DNA of 10,089 nucleotides from Spirochaetales bacterium (lineage in GTDB: Bacteria; Spirochaetota; Spirochaetia; DTKZ01), in assembly GCA_031266855.1 (NCBI GenBank), contig JAISAF010000132.1, positions 1 to 10,089 on the forward strand, in the 5' to 3' direction. Numbering within the stretch: the first letter of the stretch is position 1; every line of letters begins with the position of its first letter. Both the position numbers and the translations under genes were made by a program. Under the pieces are notes generated by a model that was not told where the DNA came from, did no database searches, and saw only the letters and a list, made by a program, of their open reading frames with translations. This document shows, piece by piece, positions 1-6,291 of the stretch.

Positions 1-1
1 C

Positions 2-157
2 GCCGAACTGCCGCAGGAGTGCAGGGATACCCTGGAGGCCCGGTGCGCCCTTTACAATCCGGCGGGACCTCAGCAGAATGTCAATACGGCTGTCCTGCGT
101 CTGCGCCGGAGGCTTGCCCGGGCAAACCGCCGCCGGACACTGGAACAGCTCCGGTAA
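2..157 (+). CDS. C-terminal tail of an integrase-core (rve-type) transposase, 5' part outside window
   Basis: An open frame enters from the left edge and ends at TAA 155-157, giving about 51 residues. They read as a short helix with PQE near residue 4, then a YNP motif, then a basic Arg/Leu-rich helix ending LEQLR. This pattern (short helix, (Y/L)NP, basic coiled helix) is what I recall at the extreme C-terminus of integrase-core transposases, where the DDE catalytic domain lies upstream; here it would be outside the window. The stop codon lies inside a 25-bp terminal repeat (CGGTAACAT...), as expected for a transposase reading into its own IS end. No catalytic residue is visible, so family placement rests on a short tail and on context. 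Confidence 0.55.
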   Translation, partial: AELPQECRDTLEARCALYNPAGPQQNVNTAVLRLRRRLARANRRRTLEQLR

Positions 158-210
158 CATTTTCTACATGAGGCATCAACTGCTTTCGGTAACATTTCAA
201 AATGAGGCAT
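152..210 (+). mobile_element. Probable right end of an insertion sequence with a duplicated terminal motif
   Basis: Two near-identical copies of CGGTAACATTT(T)C...ATGAGGCAT occur at 152-176 and 187-210, 35 bp apart. They differ by one indel and a few bases. The first contains the stop codon of the transposase tail. Repeated GGTAACATTTTC / TGAGGC motifs just outside a transposase gene are typical of IS ends carrying two transposase-binding sites. The opposite end lies outside the window, so inverted repeats and a target duplication cannot be confirmed. Confidence 0.5.
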
Positions 211-215
211 TTCGC

Positions 216-259
216 GAGCGGCAGCTCAAAATAAGGCCCTGAAATTGCCTGTGGCAATT
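216..259 (+). repeat. Repeat fragment with two small hairpins, related to 8017-8066
   Basis: GAGCGGCAGCTC (itself a GAGC/GCTC hairpin) is followed by AGGCCC and an AATTGCC-TGT-GGCAATT hairpin at 243-259. The same order, GAGCGGCAGCTC then AGGCCC then a GGAAATTGCC-AAT-GGCAATTTCC hairpin, occurs at 8017-8066. The fragment starts directly after the IS end at 210. Confidence 0.6.
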
Positions 260-303
260 ATGCGCGGATAACCAGGCGGAGGCAATTTTGCCTGTGCCCA
301 AGT

Positions 304-327
304 AAAAGCACGCGTGAGCGTGTTTTT
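304..327 (+). terminator. Possible intrinsic terminator downstream of the transposase tail
   Basis: AAAAGCACGC, loop GTGA, then GCGTGTTTTT: a 10-bp stem (one G-T pair) that ends in five T on the plus strand, preceded by A on the left. This is the orientation expected of a Rho-independent terminator for plus-strand transcription leaving the transposase. The T run is short, and hairpins are so common here that it may be only another repeat palindrome. Confidence 0.3.
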
Positions 328-643
328 GATAACGAGTCTTTCCGGCAAGAGGCCCTAAAAAGCTCCTGGCTTGTACCAGGTTAAGGGCCGAGTAAATTTG
401 CGTGGTTTGTCACCCAGCACAGCGCGTTACGCGCTGTGCACGTCTTTATCACCACCGGCTGCCGCCACCACGATTACAATAAATTATCACGCTTACAGAT
501 ATAAAAGTTTCCTGTGCGTAGTACCAGCAATAGAAAGTTTTTAGAGGATCCTGCGGATTTCCGTCCGCGGCCTGGCCTTTCACGATTCCGGCTGCCGCCA
601 TCACGCTTTCAGCTCGTGGTTACGCTTGTGGCTTTGGAACCAG

Positions 644-682
644 GCCACGGAATTAATTGCCAGCGGCAATTAATTCCGTGGC
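644..682. repeat. Perfect 18-bp-arm palindrome
   Basis: Left arm 644-661 starts GCCACGGAATTAATTG, the loop is AGC (662-664), and the right arm 665-682 is its exact reverse complement. The arms contain the AATTGCC/GGCAATT core that recurs in hairpins at 243-259 and 8038-8066. There is no T run on either strand, so it is not a usual terminator. Confidence 0.8.
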
Positions 683-723
683 GTATAACGCGGGGAATAT
701 TGTTATGCGAAACGAATACCCGG

Positions 724-880
724 CGTCCTTTGTGAATGCGAAGCATTCACAAAGGACGCGCTGCCGCTCGTTGCGCGCGCAAGGGATTGGAGCGGAAAGC
801 CCGGTTTTTTTGGGTGTGCGAAGCGCACCCAAAAAAATGCGCCCAAATTCCGAATTACAAAGGCGGGTTTGAACAGGCTC
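724..880 (+). repeat. Repeat element copy A (single-unit version), ending at the alarmone synthetase stop codon
   Basis: Order: a 16-bp-arm hairpin (724-758, loop GAA), the linker CGCTGCCGCT..GCGCGCGC, one unit AAGGGATTGGAGCGG/AAAGCCCGG (781-804), a slot hairpin (805-819 / 823-837, T-run outside, GGGTGTGC inside, loop GAA), then TGCGCCCAAATTCCG and the terminal sequence TTGAACAGGCTC ending at 880. Copies B, C and D carry two units; here there is one, as if recombination between the two removed the hairpin in between. The terminal sequence matches the inverted repeat of copy C. The left boundary is not clear. Confidence 0.75.
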
Positions 881-2155
881 TTAAAACCGCACCCTGCTTT
901 TTACCACTTCCATGAAGTGGCGGACGCGCTGGTCATCGGGGCGGATAGCGAGGGCGCGGCTACAGTCTTCGTGGGCCATAATATAATCTCCCAGGCCGAA
1001 GTAGACCTGGGCACGGGCGAAAACCGCGTCGAACTGGTAGGGGTCAAGGACAACGCAGTGGTCAAGGTCGGCCAAAGCCTGGCGGGAATCCTGCATAAAC
1101 CTGTATACAATACCGCGGTAGTAATAGGCCCGGACATTCTTTTTGTCAAGCTGCAACGCGGAAGTAAAATCCTCCAGTGCTTCCTGATAGCGGGAGCTGC
1201 CAAAGAAGGCCATACCCCGGTGAATATAAATAACCGCTTTCATGGAATTTTTTGGACGCCGCAAAAGCAGGCGGCTGTACATGACAACCGCGTCCGTATA
1301 GTGGCCCTTATTGTGGGCGCTTAAAGCCTCCAGGAGCAGGCTGTCGTTTGTCTCGGTAAGCGACGCGGCAAAACCGGGATCAGGGCGCTCCCTTTGCGGC
1401 CCGGTTTCCGGCGCTGGCACATTTCCGGCTTCTGGCAGGGGCAGTTCCATCTCGATTTTCTGGACAACAGTTTCCCGCCGCTTGCGCAGCTCCTCCTGTA
1501 AACGGCGCTGGTAGTCGCGTATTTCCTGAAAAATCATATCAACCAGACTCAGGTTCGCGTTTACCGCGGCAAGCCGGCGGCGTATCGGTTCGTCAAAGGG
1601 GGTAAACTCCGCCTTATACAAAAGCTCGTGTTCGACCTCGGCCCAGGCGTCCTGAAGAATCGTACGGAGCTGAATCTCGCACAGAACTTCCTCCTCCATG
1701 CAGCCCGCGATTTCCGTCCTCCCCGCGAGTTTTACAAGCAGATGAACAGCCTCGTAACCAAACTCGCGCGGCGAATAATCCTCGCCCTTGCGCTCGCGCT
1801 CCACAAGTTCAAACCGGCCGCGGATAATATCCTCCACCCGGACAGCGTCCTGCCCAAAGGGACAGATGATCCGCATTCCGATAAGGTCGGGAATAAGGAC
1901 AGCGCTGCCACGCTCTGGCCCGGTATGGTGGTCAGACCCGGAACCAAGCTCTCTGGCCTTTCGTAAAATCTTTGAAAAATAACTATCAAAATGCTTGAGC
2001 CGGTGCTTGAGGGTAAAACGTATGCCCGTCGTTTTAAGCAGCGCCAGAATCTCCACCGAAAACCTGTTCAGATATTCTTCATAAACAGGCGCCGCTTTCG
2101 CATAACGGTCTTCCAGAATAGTCCGGGAAATATCCTTGACAGCTATCCTGTTCAC
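881..2155 (-). CDS. RelA/SpoT-type (p)ppGpp synthetase domain fused to C-terminal TPR repeats
   Basis: A cytoplasmic protein of 424 residues. The N-terminal half is an alarmone synthetase domain, expected to transfer pyrophosphate from ATP to GTP/GDP to make (p)ppGpp. It shows the ATP-site signature KxRxKxxxSxxxK at residues 50-62, DLIGMRII at 90-97 with the metal-binding Asp, FGYEAVH at 132-138, and EIQLRT at 160-165 followed by WAEVEH at 171-176. No HD hydrolase, TGS or ACT domain is present, so it is a small-alarmone-synthetase type, not a long Rel. A charged helix (about 205-238) and a Pro-rich linker (about 239-265) lead to four TPR-like units (about 273-305, 306-340, 341-373, 375-407). 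The start is GTG: an in-frame stop lies nine codons upstream, the next Met (94) is inside the domain, and no strong ribosome site is visible. It is monocistronic here. A TPR tail is unusual for this family; partner or sensing role is unknown. Confidence 0.85.
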   Translation of the reverse strand: MNRIAVKDISRTILEDRYAKAAPVYEEYLNRFSVEILALLKTTGIRFTLKHRLKHFDSYFSKILRKARELGSGSDHHTGPERGSAVLIPDLIGMRIICPFGQDAVRVEDIIRGRFELVERERKGEDYSPREFGYEAVHLLVKLAGRTEIAGCMEEEVLCEIQLRTILQDAWAEVEHELLYKAEFTPFDEPIRRRLAAVNANLSLVDMIFQEIRDYQRRLQEELRKRRETVVQKIEMELPLPEAGNVPAPETGPQRERPDPGFAASLTETNDSLLLEALSAHNKGHYTDAVVMYSRLLLRRPKNSMKAVIYIHRGMAFFGSSRYQEALEDFTSALQLDKKNVRAYYYRGIVYRFMQDSRQALADLDHCVVLDPYQFDAVFARAQVYFGLGDYIMAHEDCSRALAIRPDDQRVRHFMEVVKSRVRF

Positions 2156-2284
2156 AGGCTGCCCGGCCGCCAGGTTTTTTTAACACTTCTGTCCATACAC
2201 CGCCAATACTACCAAAAGGGAAGGCTTAGAAACAAGAGGCCGTCACGCACAAACCAGGGACTTTCGCTTTTATTTTTTAAAGTC

Positions 2285-2290
2285 ATTATA
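2285..2290 (-). promoter_or_regulatory. Candidate -10 box for the alarmone synthetase gene
   Basis: On the minus strand TATAAT sits at 2290-2285, about 130 bp upstream of the GTG start, and directly abuts the GGCGC edge of repeat copy E. The matching -35 would be a weak TTTGCG inside the repeat's slot hairpin (2307-2312, 16-bp spacer). The -10 is perfect but the -35 is poor, so this is a tentative promoter. Confidence 0.35.
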
Positions 2291-2400
2291 GCGCCTTTTT
2301 TTGCTCCGCAAAAAAAACCGGGCTATTCGTTCCAATTTTTTGCCTTCGGCAAAAAGGATTCCGGGGGCGCGTGAGCGCCCACTACAATCCAATACATATC
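2291..2400 (-). repeat. Repeat element copy E (degenerate)
   Basis: Read on the minus strand it follows the family order, though diverged. A slot hairpin of seven T-A pairs plus GC (2296-2304 / 2308-2316, loop TCC on plus) borders CCGGGCTATTCGTTCCAA (2318-2335), which corresponds to CCGGGCTTTCCGCTCCAA in copy C. Next come hairpins TTTTTGCC-TTC-GGCAAAAA (2337-2355) and GGGCGC-GTGA-GCGCCC (2365-2380), then CTACAATCC, which resembles the second unit. The conserved frame has decayed but the hairpins are intact and unlike those in the other copies. Confidence 0.6.
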
Positions 2401-2483
2401 GGAAAGCGACCGTCTTCGGGCGCATTTCCACTTCTATCCCTGGCGCCGCCCGGCGGCTAAGCCGCGCCATAAAAGCAAATAGA

Positions 2484-2513
2484 GTTGTGTAGAAACCTCA
2501 GTTTCTACACAAC
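2484..2513. repeat. Perfect 13-bp-arm hairpin
   Basis: GTTGTGTAGAAAC (2484-2496), loop CTCA, GTTTCTACACAAC (2501-2513). There is no mismatch and no T run outside. It begins a series of hairpins that continues to 2656. Confidence 0.8.
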
Positions 2514-2542
2514 TTCGGTAACAGTTTCAATATATAAATGGC

Positions 2543-2572
2543 GGAATTTGCCGTTATTTTGCGGCAAATTCC
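2543..2572. repeat. Hairpin with GGAATTTGCC arms
   Basis: GGAATTTGCC (2543-2552) pairs with GGCAAATTCC (2563-2572) around a 10-nt AT-rich loop. The arm sequence is close to those in copy C (GGAATTTGC at 6374-6382) and to the slot-1 hairpins (GGATTTGC) of copies B and C. Confidence 0.7.
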
Positions 2573-2574
2573 AT

Positions 2575-2612
2575 AGACTTGTGAGAGAACCGTAAGGTTA
2601 TCGAACAAGTCT
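2575..2612. repeat. Short palindromic element with nested stem, flanked by TA
   Basis: AGACTTGT (2575-2582) pairs with ACAAGTCT (2605-2612), and AACC-GTAA-GGTT (2588-2599) forms an inner stem. Read on the minus strand it begins TTAGACTTGTTCGATAACC, which resembles the terminal sequence TTAGAGCCTGTTCAACAAC of copy C. The dinucleotide TA stands at both borders. It may be a minimal relic of a related transposable element. Confidence 0.5.
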
Positions 2613-2617
2613 AATCT

Positions 2618-2656
2618 GAAAAACCGCTCAAAGCGATTTTGAAAGCTGGTTTTTCC
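2618..2656. repeat. Imperfect nested hairpin
   Basis: GAAAAACC near 2618 pairs with GGTTTTTC ending near 2656. Inside, TCAAA-GCGA-TTTTGA forms a second stem. It directly follows the 2575-2612 palindrome. No T run follows on either strand. Confidence 0.5.
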
Positions 2657-2816
2657 GAAAATTTTTTAACCGCGACGGCGCGCACAGGCACGCAAAAGGA
2701 GAAAATCGCCGCCCTAAGACGGTGAAGCGTACACATGCCTGTTTTTATATGCCATGATTTTAATTTATTATGATCCAGGGGGACATTATCATAATGACTA
2801 TAATGCAAATTTTTTA

Positions 2817-3062
2817 ATCAATAAATACCTTCACTATTTGACTCTTTTGATAATTTGACCATAGTTTCCAATGATTGTAATTCAGGTAATTGTTTTAACC
2901 AGAAAAATCAACAGTAATATATTTTTCAGCCGCATCATAAACCGTCAATGATTTTACATTATTTTTAGAGCGAATTTTATACCATCGGGGTTTCTAAAGC
3001 AGCTCTATGCTTTCTTCAAAGTATGCCGGTTTTAGAGGAATTTTGAGACTGAAAAAAGTAAA
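2817..3062 (-). pseudogene. Possible remnant of an unidentified gene, interrupted by two stops
   Basis: One minus-strand frame reads protein-like sequence for about 80 codons with in-frame stops at 2996-2994 (TAG) and 2897-2895 (TAA). It contains stretches such as FEESIELL, KPRWYKIRSKNNVKSLTVYD and HWKLWSNYQKSQIVK, with mixed hydrophobic and charged residues not expected of random AT-rich DNA. I do not recognise a family, and no start or ribosome site is clear. It could also be chance. Confidence 0.2.
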
Positions 3063-3124
3063 CGCTGATGCCCGATCGCTCTTCACTTTTTGGTTTTAAC
3101 TCCGGTATACTGGGCATCGCCGCT

Positions 3125-3278
3125 GGATTGTGAAGGCGGAGCATTCACAATCCTGCGGCTGTCGCTGGGCGTGCGCAAGGGATTGTAGCGGAAAGCCCAC
3201 AGGATTTGCATTAGCAAATCCGAGGACTTGGAGCGTAAAGCCCGGTTTTTGGCGCTCCCGCGCCAAAAATGCGCACAT
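3125..3278 (+). repeat. Repeat element copy B (two-unit version)
   Basis: A left hairpin (3125-3137 / 3141-3153, one mismatch, loop GGA), the linker with GTCGCTGGGCGTGCGC, then unit 1 (3177-3198: AAGGGATTGTAGCGG then AAAGCCC). Slot 1 is GGATTTGC-ATTA-GCAAATCC (3202-3221). Unit 2 is 3223-3245 (AGGACTTGGAGCG...AAAGCCCGG). Slot 2 is TTTTTGGCGC-TCCC-GCGCCAAAAA (3246-3269), followed by TGCGCACA. It lies just downstream of the oxidoreductase gene. No terminal inverted repeat is visible, so this copy looks truncated at its right side. Confidence 0.8.
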
Positions 3279-3343
3279 ATTTTCTTAACTTGTTGACAGT
3301 GTCATTTTATCCTCATTTATTTTAAGCCCCGTGAATCCCCGCG

Positions 3344-4399
3344 CTACAGACGAACCCTGCTCCCTGTTTGATTGCTTTGTATCGCGGCTTCAATAATACG
3401 CAGTACATCACAAGCCTGTGCGGGTGTAACAAGTAATTCCGCCCGGCCTAGAATTGCCTCGTATATATTGCTGTAATAGGCGGGGTAGTTTCCACATTCA
3501 GTTTCCACAGCGCAGCGCAGCGCGGTTCCGGAGATTTCCGTATTGAGGATACCCCAGGCCCGCCGCGGTTCGGCGCCCCAGGAGGAACCCGCGGGAAGGC
3601 TGCCGGCCTGGAGCGCCGCCTCCTGCGGATCCAAACCGTATTTCACGTAGGAACCCAGGCTGCCGTGTACGGCGATACGCGGCCCCTCTTCCCGCACTAG
3701 TTTACCCGCGCACAGGATTGCCTTTTTCCCCGAATAATAGAGTTCCACATGGCAATAGTCGGTTATGAGTGAGTCCTCACGTTGAATACATAAATCAGCG
3801 TACACTTCCAAAGGCATACCAAAAAGCTGGACGGCCTGATCCGCGATATGTACTCCCAAATCGTATAATACGCCAGTCCCCGGTATATTTGCTTCCTTCC
3901 AGACCGTGGGATTTTTTAAGACAGCATAGCGGTCATAATGCGCCTCGTAGTTGACAATCCTGCCCAGAATACCGCTTTGTATAATTTTTTTCGTGGTAAG
4001 AAAATCCCCGTCCCACCGGCGGTTCTGAAAAACACTTAAAACAACATTCTCCTGTTTCGCGAGTTCGCACAGTTCCAGCGCTTCCGCCGTCCTGACAGCA
4101 AACGGTTTTTCCACAACAACATTTTTGCGCGCGCGCACGGCCTGCCTGACCATTTCATAATGAACATGATTCGGCGTACAAATTACAACTAAATCAATAT
4201 CCCTGGACAGCAAGTCCTGAAAATTCCGTACTACCACGGCTTGCGGGCACAGCAGCGCGGATGAATCAGAGCTGCGTTCAAGAACCGCCTTAATGGCAAA
4301 ACGCTTGTCCGCTTTTAACAGGGGAATATGAAAAACCTGTGCGGATTTACCACATCCCGCTATGCCTACATTAATAATTCGTTCCATCATATCTTTCAT
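3344..4399 (-). CDS. Gfo/Idh/MocA-family NAD(P)-dependent oxidoreductase, scyllo-inositol dehydrogenase-like
   Basis: A cytoplasmic 351-residue dehydrogenase of normal family length. The N-terminal Rossmann fold shows GIAGCGKS at residues 12-19 for the dinucleotide and CTPNHVH at 74-80. EKPF at 97-100 carries the catalytic Lys98. DLGVHIADQ at 180-188 supplies the Asp and His184 expected in the substrate site. The stretch QNRRWDGDFLTTKKI (125-139) and EAHYDRY (152-158) resemble the B. subtilis YvaA/IolW and E. coli YdgJ branch, which oxidises scyllo-inositol, but substrate specificity cannot be read from these motifs. ATG 4399 is 13 nt after the dctM stop, and a GAGG ribosome site (4411-4414) overlaps that stop, so translation is probably coupled to dctM. 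An internal ATG at 4390 is an alternative. It likely processes the compound the TRAP system imports. No terminator was found downstream. Confidence 0.85.
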   Translation of the reverse strand: MKDMMERIINVGIAGCGKSAQVFHIPLLKADKRFAIKAVLERSSDSSALLCPQAVVVRNFQDLLSRDIDLVVICTPNHVHYEMVRQAVRARKNVVVEKPFAVRTAEALELCELAKQENVVLSVFQNRRWDGDFLTTKKIIQSGILGRIVNYEAHYDRYAVLKNPTVWKEANIPGTGVLYDLGVHIADQAVQLFGMPLEVYADLCIQREDSLITDYCHVELYYSGKKAILCAGKLVREEGPRIAVHGSLGSYVKYGLDPQEAALQAGSLPAGSSWGAEPRRAWGILNTEISGTALRCAVETECGNYPAYYSNIYEAILGRAELLVTPAQACDVLRIIEAAIQSNQTGSRVRL

Positions 4400-4412
4400 A
4401 TCTTTTCATACC

Positions 4413-5705
4413 TCATGAAAGCAGCGCCGGCACAAGAAGGGAAACAGGCGGCACAAAGGACAAAAGCAGTATCACAATTATCAGGGCCACAACAAAAGGA
4501 ATGACTTCCCGCGCAAAATCCTCCAGCTTGCAGCCACAGATCGCGCATGTGGCGAACATTTGCGGACCAAAGGGCGGCGTAATTGAACCGAGCGTAAGAT
4601 TAACGCACAAAACAATACCGAACTGGATCAAATCTATCCGCATGGCGGCGGCCGCCGGTACAAGAAGAGGCGCAAGCAGTATCATGGCGGCGCTTCCGTC
4701 GAAAAACAGGCCGATAACGAACAGCAGGACATTGACAATCAGCAAAAACATATACGGAGAAGATATATTGTTGACGATGGCCTCTGAAATCAGTATCGGC
4801 ACTCTTTCCCAGGTCAGGTAGGAAGAAAACGCCTGTGCCCCCGTCAGGATAAACATAACGCTGGCCGTCGCGGTAACGGACTCAATCAGGATAGGTTTCA
4901 GGTGTTTCAGCTTCAGTTCCCTGTACAGAACCGCGCCGATGAATATCGCGTAAAAAATCGCAATAGCCCCGGCTTCGGTAGGCGTGAATATGCCGAACCG
5001 AAGCCCCATAATGATTCCAAACGGCACCATCAGCGCCCAGATGGCTTCTTTTAGCGCTTTGCCGAACTCTCCTGCCGTTGCCCTTCTTTCCCGCGAAGGC
5101 TTGTACCTGCGCCTACGTGAAATAAAATGATTCAAAATCAGCATCGCGCCCATCATAACAAGACCAGGAAGGTATCCGGCGTAAAACAGCTTGGCAACCG
5201 ATACATTGGAAGAGGCCGCATACAGAATCAGAATGATTCCCGGAGGAATGATCGGGGTAATGCACGAGGACGCGGCGGTAACAACACAGGAATAGGCTTT
5301 GCTATATCCCAGACGTTCCATTTCCGGCACCAGCATTTTTGAGTCCATCACGGTGTCCGCCAAAGCCGAACCGGACAGGCCGCCCATAAAAGTGGAAAGA
5401 AGAATATTCACATGCCCCATACCGCCCACCAAATGCCCCATCATCATGTCGGCAAGATTCATCAGCTTTCGCGTAATGCCGGAATAATTAAAAATAACAC
5501 TGGCGCAGGTAAAAAAGGGAATAGCCAAAAAAACAAACGATTCATTCGCCGCTATCATTTTCTGGCACATCATGGTAACGCTCATGCTGTTCGGCCCCCA
5601 CAGGTAATATGAAGAGGCCGCTATGATCATGGCGAAGCCAACGGGTATGTTGAGGAAAAACAGCAAAAACATCAGTACAATCGGGAAAAACGACCAAAAA
5701 TTCAT
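4413..5705 (-). CDS. dctM: TRAP transporter large permease subunit DctM
   Basis: A 430-residue inner-membrane protein, usual size for DctM, hydrophobic throughout with about 11-13 membrane segments. It forms the transport pathway that moves the ligand delivered by the periplasmic binding protein, powered by an ion gradient (usually Na+). The family signature GGLSGSALADT is at residues 109-119, followed by a conserved SSCITPIIPPG stretch at about 146-156. A second PP-containing motif (GSITPPFGP) occurs near residue 375 of the second repeat half, as expected for the two-fold internal symmetry. ATG 5705 is preceded by AGAGAGGA (5710-5717) at a good distance. The gene lies 28 nt after dctQ and 13 nt before the oxidoreductase. 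There is no sign of damage. Confidence 0.95.
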   Translation of the reverse strand: MNFWSFFPIVLMFLLFFLNIPVGFAMIIAASSYYLWGPNSMSVTMMCQKMIAANESFVFLAIPFFTCASVIFNYSGITRKLMNLADMMMGHLVGGMGHVNILLSTFMGGLSGSALADTVMDSKMLVPEMERLGYSKAYSCVVTAASSCITPIIPPGIILILYAASSNVSVAKLFYAGYLPGLVMMGAMLILNHFISRRRRYKPSRERRATAGEFGKALKEAIWALMVPFGIIMGLRFGIFTPTEAGAIAIFYAIFIGAVLYRELKLKHLKPILIESVTATASVMFILTGAQAFSSYLTWERVPILISEAIVNNISSPYMFLLIVNVLLFVIGLFFDGSAAMILLAPLLVPAAAAMRIDLIQFGIVLCVNLTLGSITPPFGPQMFATCAICGCKLEDFAREVIPFVVALIIVILLLSFVPPVSLLVPALLS

Positions 5706-5709
5706 TTAT

Positions 5710-5717
5710 TCCTCTCT
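5710..5717 (-). promoter_or_regulatory. Ribosome binding site of dctM
   Basis: AGAGAGGA on the minus strand ends 4 nt before ATG 5705 and supports that start. Confidence 0.7.
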
Positions 5718-5733
5718 AAAATATATTCTAAGT

Positions 5734-6234
5734 TTATAAACGTTCTTCTACCGGGACTTGTTTGATTTCTTCGCCTTTCAGCGTCATAACAAGATATTTG
5801 AGCGCGTATCCAGCCAAAATAAGACTTGACAGGGGAATTGACATATCATAAAAAAAATAGCTGATTCCCAGGGCGGTACTCTTGCGGATCCACGCGTTCA
5901 TGGCAAACCTGAATCCCCACACCACCAACGCAAGGGTAATCGCCAGTATAAGCGCGTAATTGATTATCATGGCGGCTCTCCTTGCCCCCTGGGGCAGCCG
6001 GTTCACCACTATGTCTATGGCAACCATTTCCTGGTTTCTGAAAATCACGGTAGCGCCCAAAAAAACCGCCCAGTTAAAAAAAAGGTACGCGATCTCTTCC
6101 GCCCAGTCGAATGATAAATTGAAAAAATACCGGCATATCACATTCACGGCTATGCTCATGATCATGCCGCTGAAACAAAAACCGCTTATCAGGAGCGCGG
6201 CGCTGTTTACCGCGTTTTCTATTTTCTCTCCCAT
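5734..6234 (-). CDS. dctQ: TRAP transporter small permease subunit DctQ
   Basis: A 166-residue inner-membrane protein with four predicted membrane segments (about residues 12-34, 47-65, 87-110, 127-148), the usual DctQ layout. It pairs with DctM and helps dock the binding protein. The core stretch CRYFFNLSFDWAEEIAYLFF (34-53), then FLGATVIFRNQEMVAID (58-74), matches the family pattern of an acidic WxEE helix followed by FLGA and a V-x-D turn. The frame stays open up to a GTG at 6297, but I choose ATG 6234: it has GGGGAGA at 6244-6250 with 9-nt spacing, while the GTG has no ribosome site and would add 21 non-conserved residues. Unlike the usual tight dctP-dctQ junction, 484 nt including a transposable element separate it from dctP. 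Confidence 0.9.
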   Translation of the reverse strand: MGEKIENAVNSAALLISGFCFSGMIMSIAVNVICRYFFNLSFDWAEEIAYLFFNWAVFLGATVIFRNQEMVAIDIVVNRLPQGARRAAMIINYALILAITLALVVWGFRFAMNAWIRKSTALGISYFFYDMSIPLSSLILAGYALKYLVMTLKGEEIKQVPVEERL

Positions 6235-6243
6235 CTTCAATTG

Positions 6244-6250
6244 TCTCCCC
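6244..6250 (-). promoter_or_regulatory. Ribosome binding site fixing the dctQ start
   Basis: GGGGAGA on the minus strand, 9 nt before ATG 6234. It argues against the longer GTG start at 6297. Confidence 0.65.
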
Positions 6251-6291
6251 AATATATCGCAACCCGGCATTCTGAAAAAAGCCGTATGCCG

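Larger units (their letters stand above)
158..880. other. Gene-free, hairpin-rich intergenic region
   Basis: About 720 bp lie between the transposase tail and the end of the alarmone-synthetase gene. I see no credible coding sequence; the short open frames run through palindromes. The region holds the IS end (152-210), a fragment shared with the 8017-8066 region (216-259), a terminator-like hairpin (304-327), a nested hairpin (GGCCCT...AGGGCC around CCTGG...CCAGG, about 351-389), and perfect hairpins at 417-439 (10-bp arms), 644-682 (18-bp arms) and 724-758 (16-bp arms). A direct repeat CCGGCTGCCGCCA(C/T)CACG is present near 456-473 and 588-605. It looks like a sink for nested small elements. 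Confidence 0.7.
2156..3343. other. Long intergenic region with repeats and decayed sequence
   Basis: Nearly 1.2 kb between the alarmone synthetase and oxidoreductase genes. It holds a candidate promoter (2285-2290), repeat copy E (2291-2400), a hairpin cluster (2484-2656), an AT-rich stretch with a possible broken reading frame (2817-3062) and repeat copy B (3125-3278). The AT-rich part at about 2740-3060 differs in base composition from the GC-richer surroundings. I see no intact gene. TTCGGTAACAGTTTCA at 2514-2529 resembles the IS-end motif at 185-199 and may be a relic. Confidence 0.65.

Noticed and set aside
805..837. T-rich hairpin downstream of the alarmone synthetase as an intrinsic terminator
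   Set aside because: On both strands the T run comes before the stem and the A run after it, opposite to what a Rho-independent terminator needs. The same holds for the slot-2 hairpins of copies B, C and E.
869..1324. A 151-codon plus-strand open frame opposite the alarmone synthetase
   Set aside because: It is antisense to the conserved TPR-coding part of a clear gene, has no ribosome site and no recognisable family.
2611..2808. A 65-codon minus-strand open frame
   Set aside because: Its C-terminal part runs through a hairpin, no ribosome site is seen, and no family resemblance is evident.
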